64,000 nt of DNA. It comes from Pararhizobium sp. IMCC3301 (GTDB lineage Bacteria; Pseudomonadota; Alphaproteobacteria; Rhizobiales; GCA-2746425). The stretch covers positions 992,001 through 1,056,000 of the forward strand of contig NZ_CP132336.1 in NCBI RefSeq assembly GCF_030758315.1, given 5' to 3'. Shown in pieces: positions 1 to 9,272 of the stretch. A program made the position numbers and the translations under genes. A model generated the notes under the pieces. The model was not told the DNA's origin and made no database searches. It worked only from the letters and a program-made list of their open reading frames with translations. Within the stretch, counting starts at the first letter, position 1. Each line of letters begins with the position of its first letter.

Positions 1-2
1 AT

Positions 3-302
3 TTCGCCATTCCCGCCAGTCTCAAGGCCTGGATTGACCAGATCTGTCGCGCCGGTGAAACTTTCTCCTACACGGAACACGGACCGGTGGGTCTTTTGAC
101 CGGAAAACGCGCTTATTTGGTTATCACTTCAGGTGGTGTGGAGAGCGGCTCAGATGTGGATTTTGCCACCAATTATATGAAGCATGTCCTCGGTTTCATC
201 GGCATTGACGATGTCCAGATCATTGCCGCGGATCAGTTGCTGTTTCAGGGCGAGGAAAAGCTGTCAGCCGTCCGTGATACGATTGAAAATCTGGCTGCCT
301 GA
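3..302 (+). CDS. azoR: FMN-dependent NADH-azoreductase, C-terminal part
   Basis: Only the last 99 codons are inside the window; the frame is open to the left edge. Visible is the flavodoxin-fold segment typical of AcpD/AzoR quinone reductases: FAIPASLKAWIDQICRAGET, then FSYTEHGPVGLL, then the strand RAYLVITSGG and a C-terminal helix ending IENLAA. The family uses FMN and NADH to reduce quinones and azo compounds by two-electron steps in the cytosol. A strong rho-independent terminator follows 38 bases after the stop, so this is the last gene of its transcript. Family assignment is firm; the physiological substrate cannot be read from the fragment. Confidence 0.85.
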   Translation, partial: FAIPASLKAWIDQICRAGETFSYTEHGPVGLLTGKRAYLVITSGGVESGSDVDFATNYMKHVLGFIGIDDVQIIAADQLLFQGEEKLSAVRDTIENLAA

Positions 303-340
303 CGCTGAAACCAGTCTGAATCGAAGAATTTTTCATAGAA

Positions 341-367
341 AAGGCCGGGCTTTAAGCCCGGCCTTCT
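341..367 (+). terminator. Rho-independent terminator after azoreductase
   Basis: An 11-bp GC-rich stem (AGGCCGGGCTT paired with AAGCCCGGCCT) with almost no loop is followed by a short T-containing tract. It lies 38 bases after the azoreductase stop codon on the same strand. Confidence 0.75.
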
Positions 368-426
368 TGACCCAGACGGTCGGCCACCACCCTAACAGTG
401 GCCCATTGCGGAGCAGCTATTGTTGC

Positions 427-519
427 CTAAACGGCACCCAGCACAATAGCTCCGATAAACAAAAACGCAGCACAAAGAAGAGCAAAATTCGTCGCTCTCA
501 ACGCATTCATTTTCATCAT
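427..519 (-). CDS. Small hydrophobic protein, 30 aa
   Basis: A minus-strand frame of 31 codons runs from ATG at 519 to TAG at 427. It has a good Shine-Dalgarno sequence (GGAGG, 8 bases upstream of the first ATG). The peptide starts MMKMNALRATN and continues as one hydrophobic helix (FALLCAAFLFIGAIVLGAV) long enough to cross a membrane once. It lies in an otherwise gene-poor stretch. I do not recognise a family. It could be a single-span membrane micropeptide; chance cannot be excluded at this length, but the combination of ribosome site, charged N-terminus and clean hydrophobic helix argues for a real gene. Confidence 0.4.
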   Translation of the reverse strand: MMKMNALRATNFALLCAAFLFIGAIVLGAV

Positions 520-1254
520 TTTTCAATCCTCCGCTATAAAGCGTAAGTCAGAGTCTTTTCCATGTAGGTGGTATTGGAAAGAAAAAAACATGGTGCAGCG
601 CAAGACAGGCAGCCCGTCAATACCGGCCGTCAGCTCTATTGCTCTGTCCTGTTTGGATTTTTCCGAACCGGGAAAACCATCTTACGTCTTATATAAGACG
701 CCGGAAAAACCGAATCACAGCTCAGTCCAGAGGTGGTTTGCCAGGCTCAGGAGCCTATTGTCCTGCTCCTACCTGCCAACAAGCTGAACCTCGATAGGCA
801 AGCCTGATTCGTTCTGAAAGGCTGGAAGGTGAATGCAGGGCACATGCATCAGCGTCAAAAACGGTTGAAAATGGAAGTGCCCGTGTTTTTCAGGGTTGCC
901 GGTGCGGTGCCAGGCGCAGACCGCGTGACCATCACATCAACGCTGGCCCGCAATTCAGCAAAATCAACCCACGCACGTGACGCTACCAGCGTTTATCTCG
1001 GTTGACGCCACCTCGCCAGCGGCGATCATTTCACGGATATCGGATGCAAACACACCCTCCGCGCCACGCTTTCAAAGAAGAGCCGCCAGTGAAATGATTT
1101 TGTTGGGCTGAAATTTTGTGAGTTTCGGTGTTGCCGTCTTATTGATTTGACGATTGCGACAGGGACTCATTTATCGCTAACAAGACGCCTTTTTGCCACA
1201 AATACAAGCCACAGGGAGCCGGTAGATAGACGCGAGAAGGCGGATGACGCAGGT
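520..1254. other. Gene-poor stretch with palindrome and possible gene remnant
   Basis: No convincing intact gene was found here. It holds the palindrome at 685-700. On the minus strand around 1110-960 there is a broken reading frame with a protein-like stretch (GVFASDIREMIAAGEVAST) interrupted by a stop, which looks like debris of an old gene that I cannot name. The 3' part is the upstream region of the extensin-like gene. Confidence 0.4.
685..700. promoter_or_regulatory. Perfect 16-bp palindrome (CGTCTTATATAAGACG)
   Basis: The sequence CGTCTTATATAAGACG is a perfect inverted repeat with an AT-rich centre, the form expected of a dimeric repressor site. It lies in a non-coding stretch with no clear promoter assignment, about 165 bases upstream of the small minus-strand gene at 427-519. 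The regulator is unknown. Confidence 0.3.
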
Positions 1255-2289
1255 ATGATTGAAAAGTCTGTTTGGCCACAAATTTTTCTGACCGTAGCCC
1301 TGGCCCTGTCAAGTTATTCCATAACCGGCATAAATACCGCTTCAGCGCAGCAATCCGGCGAGCGGAGGAACTCGGTTGTCACGATTTTCAACCGCTTGAA
1401 GAATGATATTCGCCGCGCTCGCGGGCAGCCCTCTACGACACCGCAAACAGCGCCTCAAACCCGAACAAAGCGTCAGACAAGGACAAAACCGGCCAGCCCG
1501 GCGATTGCTCGGGCAGCCGGACCAGTTCCGCGTCCGCGCCCCCGCCTTGTTGCGCAAAGCAATGCAGCAGCAGGCAGCAGCGCAGAGCGCACTTCGATAT
1601 TCGCCTTTGCCCAGCCGCGCGCCCCACAGCCGTTGGCTGGAAAGCCGGCACCGTCTGTTGCCGCAGTCCCGACCCCGCCTCAGGTCAGACCTGGCAAACC
1701 GCTCACTGCAATTACCGCCATAAGGCCTGTGTTGCCAAAATCCGTCGACAGGCAGCGCGTAGCGGCCCCGCTGATACTGGCAAAGGTTTCAGGCAAGGCG
1801 CTACGCAGTTCCTGCCCGAAACGCCAGTTGGTCGGCCTCACCGGCCTGCGCACACCGCAAACAGTCAAATTATCGCCCCAGGCCAACGTTCAAAGACCGC
1901 TTGGTCTTGCCGCTGCCAAATGGGTGGAAACTGTTGTGCAACCTTCAGCCAGAAAGGTCTTTGGCAGTGACATTGTCTCTCTGCGCGTGGCTGCATCATT
2001 CGCCTGCCGTGCGCGCAACGGTGTTAAAGGCGCGAAACTTTCCGAACATGGCTACGGCAATGCAATCGACATCAGTGCTTTCACTCTTGCCAACGGCAAA
2101 ACCGTCACTGTGGCCAAGGGCTGGAACGGGCCAGGTGCCCAGCGCCAGTTTCTGCGAGCCGTCAATGCCGGCGCCTGCCGCTATTTTACCACCGTTCTGG
2201 GGCCAAAAGCAGATCGCTACCATCAGGACCATTTTCATCTGGATCTTGCCAGGCACGGTAAGAGTGGCACCTATCGGATATGCAAATAG
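1255..2289 (+). CDS. Extensin-like C-terminal domain protein, exported
   Basis: The protein is about 344 aa. The start at 1255 (MIEKSVWPQIFL) is chosen because it puts a signal peptide at the N-terminus, cleaved near ASAQQ; an upstream in-frame ATG at 1147 would bury it. After the signal comes a long Pro/Arg/Ala-rich low-complexity linker (roughly residues 55-180), then the extensin-like C-terminal domain. That domain shows SEHGYGNAIDIS and YHQDHFHLDLA, whose histidines and aspartate match the metal-binding pattern of the VanY/D-Ala-D-Ala peptidase fold. Several cysteines may form disulfides. It probably acts in the periplasm on, or bound to, peptidoglycan; activity in this family is not established. 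Confidence 0.85.
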   Translation: MIEKSVWPQIFLTVALALSSYSITGINTASAQQSGERRNSVVTIFNRLKNDIRRARGQPSTTPQTAPQTRTKRQTRTKPASPAIARAAGPVPRPRPRLVAQSNAAAGSSAERTSIFAFAQPRAPQPLAGKPAPSVAAVPTPPQVRPGKPLTAITAIRPVLPKSVDRQRVAAPLILAKVSGKALRSSCPKRQLVGLTGLRTPQTVKLSPQANVQRPLGLAAAKWVETVVQPSARKVFGSDIVSLRVAASFACRARNGVKGAKLSEHGYGNAIDISAFTLANGKTVTVAKGWNGPGAQRQFLRAVNAGACRYFTTVLGPKADRYHQDHFHLDLARHGKSGTYRICK

Positions 2290-2510
2290 TCCGACCATCA
2301 ACCAGACATGAAATGGCGCGGCTTTCCGGCCACCCACCCCTTGAATCTTAATCTCAGCAAGAACGCCCAACTGTTTGGACCGATTCCGAAATTCCAGACC
2401 AGGCTGACGCAGCTTCAGACCACCTCTTGCTGCCATCAATTTATGAAATTGCTTTGCAGGTCCGGCCAGTGCCATAAGCTGGGTTCCTGACCTCAACATC
2501 CGAGCATTCG

Positions 2511-3713
2511 ATGATTCCCGGCATTGCCGTCCTCGCCCTTGGCTACATGATGAGCCAGTTTTACCGTGCATTTCTGGCAGTCTTGTCTGGTGATTTAACC
2601 ACGGATCTGGGCGCCACTCCGACAGAATTGTCGATTGCTTCGGGCACCTGGTTTGTCATATTCGCCCTGGCACAGTTTCCAGTGGGTCTGTGGCTTGATC
2701 GCTACGGGCCAAGACGCATGACAGCCGCGCTGTTTACGTTCGGCGCTGGCGGCGGTGTCATGCTGATGGCCTTCGCCACGACACCGCTGCATCTGATTAT
2801 CGCCATGGGCCTGATCGGAATAGGCTGCGCTCCGGTATTGATGGCGTCATTTTTCATATTTGCCAAAGCCTTTCCGCCGGCTCGCTTCGGCCTGTATTCT
2901 GCATGGATTGTCGCATTTGGAACCATGGGAAATGTCGCTGGTGCCAAACCGCTTGCGGTGCTGGCGACTGAATTTGGCTGGCGGCCGGTGATGTTGGGGC
3001 TGTTCGTAATGACACTGGCCATCGGGCTGGCGATCCTGCTGTTTGTCAAAGACCCGCCCACTGACGATAATGCACAGGACCACGCCATTCCTGGCGGTTC
3101 ATTTCTGACACTTTTGAAAATGAAACAGCTGTGGCCGATTTTTCCACTAATGGCTGTGGCCTATGCTGTGCCTGCCGGGATACGCGGCTATTGGGCCGCA
3201 CCCTATCTGTCTGAGGTTTTCGGAGCTGACACGCCTGCCATCGGGACCGCAACTCTCTGGATGGCTTTAGCGATGATTGCCGGCAGCATTGTCTACGGCC
3301 CACTGGACCGGCTGGTGCCTTCGCGCAAATGGCTTAATTTCGGCGGTGGTATTGTTGTTGTCAGTTCAATGCTGGTGCTTGCCATCTGGCCTTCGTCGAG
3401 CCTGGGCCTGACAACAGCCATGCTTGTCCTGTGCGGCTTCGCCGGGATGAACTACCCGATTCTGATGGCACATGCGCGGCAGTTTTTCCCGCCCCGCCTG
3501 GTCGGGCGCGGCGTCACGCTGATGAATTTCTTTTCCGTCGGCGGCGTCGGTGTCATGCAGTGGATAACGGCGGCTCTCATTCGTGACGAGACAATCCTGC
3601 AGACGCCAATTGTAGCGTTTCAGACATTGTTCTGGTTTTATGTCGTTGTGCTCAGTCTCGTCCTGGTGCTGTATCTGGCCGCCCGGGAGCGGCCAGATGA
3701 CAAACCGGCCTAA
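2511..3713 (+). CDS. MFS transporter, 400 aa
   Basis: A 12-helix major facilitator protein. After the first helix ([21 protein letters not shown]) there is the conserved loop [13 protein letters not shown] between helices 2 and 3. The second half begins near residue 205 ([17 protein letters not shown]). It resembles the nitrate/nitrite-sugar-type MFS group common in Rhizobiales, but the substrate cannot be told. The gene is alone on the plus strand; its 3' end overlaps the end of the convergent ettA by 4 bases. Start taken as the ATG at 2511, directly before the first helix. Confidence 0.85.
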   Translation: MIPGIAVLALGYMMSQFYRAFLAVLSGDLTTDLGATPTELSIASGTWFVIFALAQFPVGLWLDRYGPRRMTAALFTFGAGGGVMLMAFATTPLHLIIAMGLIGIGCAPVLMASFFIFAKAFPPARFGLYSAWIVAFGTMGNVAGAKPLAVLATEFGWRPVMLGLFVMTLAIGLAILLFVKDPPTDDNAQDHAIPGGSFLTLLKMKQLWPIFPLMAVAYAVPAGIRGYWAAPYLSEVFGADTPAIGTATLWMALAMIAGSIVYGPLDRLVPSRKWLNFGGGIVVVSSMLVLAIWPSSSLGLTTAMLVLCGFAGMNYPILMAHARQFFPPRLVGRGVTLMNFFSVGGVGVMQWITAALIRDETILQTPIVAFQTLFWFYVVVLSLVLVLYLAARERPDDKPA

Positions 3714-5365
3714 CGCGTAAACGGCTTGTATTTGATCCGCCGCGGGTTTTCCACCGCATCCGCACCAAGCCGGCGTTTCTTGTCTTCTTCATAATCGGCA
3801 TAATTGCCCTCGAACCACTCCACATGGCTGTCCCCTTCGAAGGCCAGCATATGTGTGGCAAGGCGATCCAGAAACATCCGGTCATGGGAGATCACCACGG
3901 CACACCCGGCAAAATCCTCCAGCGCATCTTCCAGAGCACCCAGAGTTTCCGTATCAAGATCGTTGGTCGGTTCATCAAGCAGCAGGACATTCGAGCCGGA
4001 TTTCAGCATTTTTGCCAGATGAACCCGGTTGCGCTGGCCACCTGACAACGAGCCGACTTTCTGTTGCTGATCCCCACCTTTGAAGTTGAAAGCGCCGACA
4101 TAAGCCCGGCTGTTCATTTCATGCTTGCCGAGCTTGATGATCTCGTCGCCTCCGGAAATTTCTTCCCAGACATTCTTGTTTGCATCCAGTGAATCGCGGG
4201 ACTGATCGACATAGCCAAGCTTGACCGTCTCTCCCAGACGCACCGAGCCGGCGTCTGGTTCCTCCTGGCCGGTCAACATGCGAAACAGCGTCGTCTTGCC
4301 GGCTCCGTTGGGCCCGATAACACCGACAATGCCGCCGGGCGGCAGCTTGAAGGACAGATCATCGATCAGCAGTTGCTCGCCATAGCCTTTCGAGACATCC
4401 TCCATTTCGATCACCACCTGGCCAAGCCGTTCGCCGGGCGGAATCAGGATCTGCGCCTGCCCGGGCTTGCGCGCTGCGCTGCGCTCGACCAGTTCGTCAT
4501 AGGCGTTGATACGCGCTTTGGATTTGGTCTGCCGCGCCCTCGGGCTGGCAGCAATCCATTCCCGCTCCCGGTCCAGCGCCCGTTGGCGAGCCTGATCCTC
4601 ACGGCCTTCCTGGGCCATCCGCTTGGATTTTGCTTCCAGATAGGCCGAATAATTGCCCTCATAGGGAATCCCGCTGCCCCGATCGAGTTCCAGAATCCAC
4701 CCCGTAACATTATCGAGGAAATAGCGGTCATGAGTGATGATGAGAACGGAGCCTTTGAAGGCAACCAGATGCTTTTCCAGCCAGGCAACCGTCTCCGCGT
4801 CAAGATGATTGGTGGGCTCATCAAGCAACAGCAGGTCGGGCTCTGACAACAGCAACTTACACAGCGCAACCCGGCGCTTTTCGCCGCCGGACAGATTTTC
4901 CACCGAAGCATCTCCCGGCGGGCAGCGCAGCGCTTCCATCGCCATTTCAACCTTGCTGTCCAGATCCCAGAGATCCTGGGCATCGATAACATCCTGGAGC
5001 TGAGCGCCCTCTTCGGCCGTTTCGTCAGAATAATTCATCATCAATTCATTATAGCGGTCAAGGATCGCCTGCTTTTCAGCAACACCGTCCATGACATTGC
5101 CGAGCACATCCTTCGACCCGTCCAATTGCGGTTCCTGAGGCAGATATCCGATCCTGGCTCCATCTGCCGCCCAGGCTTCGCCGGTAAAATCCTTGTCGAG
5201 ATCAGCCATAATGCGCAGTAGTGTGGATTTACCCGCTCCATTGGGACCCAGCACGCCGATTTTCGCGTCCGGGTAGAACGACAGATGAATATTATCGAGC
5301 ACCTTTTTGCCGCCGGAATAGGTCTTTGAAAGCCCGCTCATATGATAGATAAATTGCCGCGCCAT
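3710..5365 (-). CDS. ettA: Energy-dependent translational throttle protein EttA
   Basis: An ABC-F ATPase of about 551 aa with two nucleotide-binding domains and no membrane segments. Domain 1 has GPNGAGKS near residue 40 and the signature [11 protein letters not shown] followed by [12 protein letters not shown]; domain 2 has GPNGAGKT near 345 and [11 protein letters not shown] with [11 protein letters not shown]. The arm and linker between them carry the basic stretch [19 protein letters not shown]. EttA binds the ribosomal E site and couples ATP/ADP level to the first elongation step. The start at 5365 (MARQFIYHM) matches the family; an ATG four codons upstream sits directly against the AAGGA ribosome site and is less likely. 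Converges on the MFS gene with a 4-base overlap. Confidence 0.93.
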   Translation of the reverse strand: MARQFIYHMSGLSKTYSGGKKVLDNIHLSFYPDAKIGVLGPNGAGKSTLLRIMADLDKDFTGEAWAADGARIGYLPQEPQLDGSKDVLGNVMDGVAEKQAILDRYNELMMNYSDETAEEGAQLQDVIDAQDLWDLDSKVEMAMEALRCPPGDASVENLSGGEKRRVALCKLLLSEPDLLLLDEPTNHLDAETVAWLEKHLVAFKGSVLIITHDRYFLDNVTGWILELDRGSGIPYEGNYSAYLEAKSKRMAQEGREDQARQRALDREREWIAASPRARQTKSKARINAYDELVERSAARKPGQAQILIPPGERLGQVVIEMEDVSKGYGEQLLIDDLSFKLPPGGIVGVIGPNGAGKTTLFRMLTGQEEPDAGSVRLGETVKLGYVDQSRDSLDANKNVWEEISGGDEIIKLGKHEMNSRAYVGAFNFKGGDQQQKVGSLSGGQRNRVHLAKMLKSGSNVLLLDEPTNDLDTETLGALEDALEDFAGCAVVISHDRMFLDRLATHMLAFEGDSHVEWFEGNYADYEEDKKRRLGADAVENPRRIKYKPFTR

Positions 5366-5564
5366 AGGGCTGGTCATTCCTTCAATGTCATTTGAAAATT
5401 CAGCACCTTCTACGACAGATCAAGGTCCGCTCGCAATTGCCGATAGCTCAATTTGTGAAGTTTTCTCGGCGCATTGGCAATAAACGCGGCATCTTCAGGC
5501 CGCGCCGGCTTACATCTCTCGTACAGACCAGTTCGGCAATACCAAACGCCGGACAACAAAAAAT

Positions 5565-5592
5565 GCCGCCAGCGTTTCAAAACGCTGGCGGC
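5565..5592 (-). terminator. Terminator downstream of the DUF4198 gene
   Basis: A perfect 12-bp-arm hairpin (GCCGCCAGCGTT paired with AACGCTGGCGGC). On the minus strand it is followed by ATTTTTTG, and on the plus strand by CACTTTTT. It lies about 95 bases past the stop of the minus-strand DUF4198 gene. It occupies most of the recognisable content of the 310-base gap between ettA and that gene. Confidence 0.8.
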
Positions 5593-5687
5593 TTCACTTT
5601 TTATTCAACACTCAATCCGGATTGAAGGTTTTGCCCGGCTGTAACAGAGTAAATATCATTGGCGATCAGGGCCGGTGGTAGACCCGC

Positions 5688-6557
5688 TCAGTCAGCCTCA
5701 AGACGGAAACTCAAAGATGCCCAGAGACTGTGCCATACCGGTTTGCGCCCGGCTGTGTCTTCCTTGAATTTTGCAGGATCTGTCTCCTCCATTTGTACAG
5801 CACTGATGAGGTAGAACCCACCGCCATCGAGAGTGATGTTGGCCACGCCTTCAGCATTACTGCGGGTCAATCGCCTTGCGACAGTGCTGTCGTTCATGCG
5901 CTGAAACGTTGCAACCTGAATATTTTCCAGCGGCTTTCCCTCGCGCAACAGCAGAACGTCAACACGGCTGGTTTGCGGTGCATAGGGAGATTGCAGCGCC
6001 ACCAGCTCTATCGGCAGGCCAACGGCCTGGTTTTGCCCGGCATCGTCCTCCTGATAGGGACCAACCTGCACCAGAGATTTGGCGAAGCGTGTATAGATTT
6101 CCTTGAAATACGCTGTCGGCAAGCCGCGCTTTTGATGGGCTTCCAGCACCCAGTCCAATCCCTCATAATCAAGGAATTGCTGAAACTTCGCTGGGTCTAC
6201 ATAAGTCAGCACGTCTCCCCGCGACTGATAGGCGATGATGTGAAGGCCCTCTTGCGCTGCCTCCATCTGAAGCGCCGGATTATCACCGATACGGCCTTCA
6301 ACCGGTTTGGTGTTGCCGCCAATTGTCATTGTGAATCTGTCAAATCGCGGCGGCAGATACGGATAGGTACTGCCAGCAAGGTCCTGCCCCACATTCAATG
6401 TGGCTGAAAATTTATCTCCAGTCTCTATCTGCGACACATTCGGTTCGATCCAGAACTCGTGCGCTTTCGTATCCGTTATAGCGAGCGCCAGGGCCGCGAG
6501 CGCGCCGAATAAGGTCAAACATCGAAATTTGGTTGCAACAAGAGATACGAAAGACAT
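5688..6557 (-). CDS. DUF4198 periplasmic protein, likely metal-uptake accessory
   Basis: 289 aa with a signal peptide (hydrophobic CLTLFGALAALALAITDTKA) cleaved just before HEFWIEP. A histidine exposed at or near the mature N-terminus is the hallmark of DUF4198 proteins, relatives of the NikK/CbiK-type periplasmic components of nickel and cobalt uptake systems. The body is beta-rich, including a carboxypeptidase-regulatory-like segment (ITLDGGGFYLIS). It is divergently arranged with a HupE/UreJ-type permease gene that starts about 107 bases away, so the two probably share a control region and act on the same metal. Which metal is inference only. Confidence 0.8.
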   Translation of the reverse strand: MSFVSLVATKFRCLTLFGALAALALAITDTKAHEFWIEPNVSQIETGDKFSATLNVGQDLAGSTYPYLPPRFDRFTMTIGGNTKPVEGRIGDNPALQMEAAQEGLHIIAYQSRGDVLTYVDPAKFQQFLDYEGLDWVLEAHQKRGLPTAYFKEIYTRFAKSLVQVGPYQEDDAGQNQAVGLPIELVALQSPYAPQTSRVDVLLLREGKPLENIQVATFQRMNDSTVARRLTRSNAEGVANITLDGGGFYLISAVQMEETDPAKFKEDTAGRKPVWHSLWASLSFRLEAD

Positions 6558-6664
6558 ATGACTTTGACTCCAATGGCGCTCAGCAATAATTTTCTATTCG
6601 GGGACAATAACGTCTCCAGATCCAACACGCTACAAGACTATTGAGACATAAATCGAGGTTTATA

Positions 6665-7843
6665 TTGGCACGCATTTTCAGTCAAAGACCGCTGACGGGA
6701 TTCACTGCAGGGTCGTTACCACTGGTTTTCCTGATTACAATTGCCTCACTGATCGGATGGAGCTTTACCGCCCGCGCTCACGAAATTCAGCCAGCCATTG
6801 CAGATCTGGTCTTTTCGCCAGATCAATCCGGTTACCAGCTTGAGATTGCGTTGAATCTGGAAGCCGCCCTTGCCGGTGTGGGTTCTGAGCACGCGGATAC
6901 CGACCAGTCACCTAAAGCCGAGGAATACGATGCCCTGCGCGCCCTCTCGGCTGCACAGCTACGGGACAGACTGTACCAGGTACAACAGAACTTTTTGTCT
7001 CAGATATTCATATCAGCCGACGATGTGGCCCTCGAGAAAACCATTGAAAACGTCTCGATACCGGATGTCGGTGATTTGTCTGTGGCACGGGCATCGAGGA
7101 TCGTGCTGCGCGGCAATCTGCCCCCCGATGCACAAAACATGACATTTTCCTGGGCACCTTCTTTCGGAGCGGTCGTGCTGCGTGGGCCCTTGAGTGAGGC
7201 AGGAGAAGGCTACTCAGCTTATTTGCAGAACGGAACTGTAAGCGATCCGGTTTCCATTCAGGGTCAGACCACTCAAAGCGTCTGGCAGGTGATTTCCGAC
7301 TATGTCACGGTCGGCTTTACTCATATTATTCCCAAAGGGCTCGACCACATTCTGTTTGTGGTCGGCCTGTTCCTGCTGAGCACAAAACTGTCACCGCTGT
7401 TGTGGCAGGTCACGGCTTTCACTTTGGCCCACACGATCACACTTGCCCTTGGCATGTTGGGTTTGGTGAGCGTTCCCGCCGCCATTGTTGAACCTCTGAT
7501 TGCCGCCTCAATTGTCTATATCTGCGTTGAAAATCTGTTCTTGGACCATCTTACAAAATGGCGGCCCATAGTGATTTTCGGCTTCGGCCTGTTGCACGGA
7601 CTTGGCTTTGCCAGCGTGCTGACAGAGATCGGACTTTCACGGTCTTATTTCATCACCGGCCTGATTTCATTCAATGTGGGCGTCGAGCTTGGCCAGATCA
7701 GCGTCATATTTCTGTGTTTTATGGCTGTCGGTTTCTGGTTTCGCAACAAGCCCTGGTACCGCCCTTTTATTATTATTCCCGGATCGTTGATCATCGCCGC
7801 GATTGGTGCATTCTGGTTTCTGGAACGCACAATACTGGCCTGA
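6665..7843 (+). CDS. HupE/UreJ family membrane protein
   Basis: About 392 aa. The start is taken as TTG at 6665 because a GAGG ribosome site lies 7 bases upstream; an in-frame TTG at 6641 is the alternative. The N-terminus carries a signal or first membrane helix ending TARAHEIQPA, so a histidine again lies at the periplasmic entry. Residues to about 210 are a soluble extracytoplasmic domain. The C-terminal half is the HupE/UreJ_2 domain with PKGLDHILFVVGLFLLS, TLAHTITLAL and GFGLLHGLGFASVL, whose histidines line the proposed metal path. The family is implicated in nickel/cobalt movement. Divergent from DUF4198. Confidence 0.85.
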   Translation: MARIFSQRPLTGFTAGSLPLVFLITIASLIGWSFTARAHEIQPAIADLVFSPDQSGYQLEIALNLEAALAGVGSEHADTDQSPKAEEYDALRALSAAQLRDRLYQVQQNFLSQIFISADDVALEKTIENVSIPDVGDLSVARASRIVLRGNLPPDAQNMTFSWAPSFGAVVLRGPLSEAGEGYSAYLQNGTVSDPVSIQGQTTQSVWQVISDYVTVGFTHIIPKGLDHILFVVGLFLLSTKLSPLLWQVTAFTLAHTITLALGMLGLVSVPAAIVEPLIAASIVYICVENLFLDHLTKWRPIVIFGFGLLHGLGFASVLTEIGLSRSYFITGLISFNVGVELGQISVIFLCFMAVGFWFRNKPWYRPFIIIPGSLIIAAIGAFWFLERTILA

Positions 7844-7944
7844 ATCCACGCGGTCCAGGATTACCGGCAATCTGAAAAAAAGGCTGCAGAACCGCCGAAA
7901 TTTACTGCCTATTGCTCTGGACAATCAGGCATTTCGGGCGCTTG

Positions 7945-9216
7945 ATGCCAGAAAAGCCAGATGAGTCTCCGGCACCCATGCCCCTTGCCCTAATTCCCCT
8001 TCTTATCGCGGCCGGCATTCTGCTGGCAGGCAACGGCCTTCAAGGCACACTGATCACCTTGCGGGGCACCGCAGAGGGATTCTCGCCGCTTGATATCGGG
8101 CTGATCGGTGCCGGCTATTCGGCAGGCTTTCTGGTGGCCTGTGTCTACGCACCGCGGCTGCTGCAGTCTGTTGGCCATATCAGAACCTTTGCCGCACTGG
8201 CGGCCGTCTCTGCGGTCAGCACATTGTTGATGGTCATGCTGGTCGATTCCAATTTCTGGATTTTGATGCGGTTTATCATGGGCTTCTGCTTTTCCGGCCT
8301 GTTCACGACAATTGAAAGCTGGATCAATTCCAAAGCCAAAAAACAAAATCGCGGCCGCGTTTTATCCCTGTACCGGATGATCGATTTGCTCGCCGTTACC
8401 AGCAGTCAGTTTCTGATTCCCGCTTTCGGCGTCATGAGCTTTGCCATTTTTTCGGTCGCGGCGATGCTCTATTGTTTGTCGATCGTTCCCATTTCGCTTT
8501 CCGACCGGTCCAGTCCGAAACCGCCTGAAAATTTCCGGTTTGACCTCAAAGCGATCTGGTCAATATCGCCACTTGCCTGTTTTGGATGTTTCACCATCGG
8601 GCTTACCAATTCGGCATTTCGAATGATCGGCCCGTTATACGCCCAGGATATCGGCTTTGACGAAACCGGAATTGCATGGTTCATGAGTGTTGGAATTGCC
8701 GGCGGCATCCTGTCGCAATATCCATTGGGCTGGCTGTCAGACAGGTTTAACCGCCGTGTTTCACTGTTGATCGCCACCATCGGCGCGATGGGGGCCGGGA
8801 TTGCTCTGTCCCTGCTGGGCGGCAATTCACAGACGGCAAGCCTGATCGGCATATTTGCATTCGGTGCCTTTGCCATGCCGCTCTATGCACTGTCAGCAGC
8901 TCATGCCAATGATCAGGCCAAGGATGACCAATATGTGTTGGTTGCAGCCGGGCTTATGTTCTTTTTTTCCGCAGGCGCGATTGGCGGTCCATTCTTCGCA
9001 GCGGTTTTCGCCGAGCAGTTCGGCACTCCGGCCATGTTCATGTACACAAGTCTGATGCATGGCATGCTGGTTGTGTTCACAATCATCCGCTCCCTGTCCC
9101 GGCCCGGATTGTCGCCGCGGCCTGACCGGCGGTTTGTCGCACTCATCAGAACGTCACCGCAATTCCTCAAACTGGCAACCAAATCGAGCCGCAATCACGA
9201 GAATTCAGACCGCTGA
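7945..9216 (+). CDS. MFS transporter (YcaD-like), about 423 aa
   Basis: A 12-helix major facilitator. The first helix is ALIPLLIAAGILLAGNGLQG and the next segment reads LITLRGTAEGFSPLDIGLIGAGYSAGF, a pattern shared with the YcaD/YfcJ-like drug or metabolite exporters of alphaproteobacteria. The cytoplasmic loop GWLSDRFNRRVSLL of the second half is also present. ATG at 7945 is chosen as the first methionine compatible with family length; ATG at 7978 is possible. Substrate unknown. The gene converges on the ABC transporter operon 56 bases away, with a GC-rich hairpin but no T-tract between them. Confidence 0.8.
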   Translation: MPEKPDESPAPMPLALIPLLIAAGILLAGNGLQGTLITLRGTAEGFSPLDIGLIGAGYSAGFLVACVYAPRLLQSVGHIRTFAALAAVSAVSTLLMVMLVDSNFWILMRFIMGFCFSGLFTTIESWINSKAKKQNRGRVLSLYRMIDLLAVTSSQFLIPAFGVMSFAIFSVAAMLYCLSIVPISLSDRSSPKPPENFRFDLKAIWSISPLACFGCFTIGLTNSAFRMIGPLYAQDIGFDETGIAWFMSVGIAGGILSQYPLGWLSDRFNRRVSLLIATIGAMGAGIALSLLGGNSQTASLIGIFAFGAFAMPLYALSAAHANDQAKDDQYVLVAAGLMFFFSAGAIGGPFFAAVFAEQFGTPAMFMYTSLMHGMLVVFTIIRSLSRPGLSPRPDRRFVALIRTSPQFLKLATKSSRNHENSDR

Positions 9217-9272
9217 ACTGCAGCAGCATCTGTCGCGGCAGCGCTGCTGCAGCTTGATCTGTTCGGAACGAT

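Noticed and set aside
4373-4846. Rightward frame of 157 codons inside ettA
   Set aside because: Antisense shadow of the strongly conserved ABC-F gene.
9217-9272. Hairpin CTGCAGCAGC/GCTGCTGCAG between two convergent genes as a terminator
   Set aside because: A clear stem but with a long loop and no T-tract on either side; not listed as a terminator.
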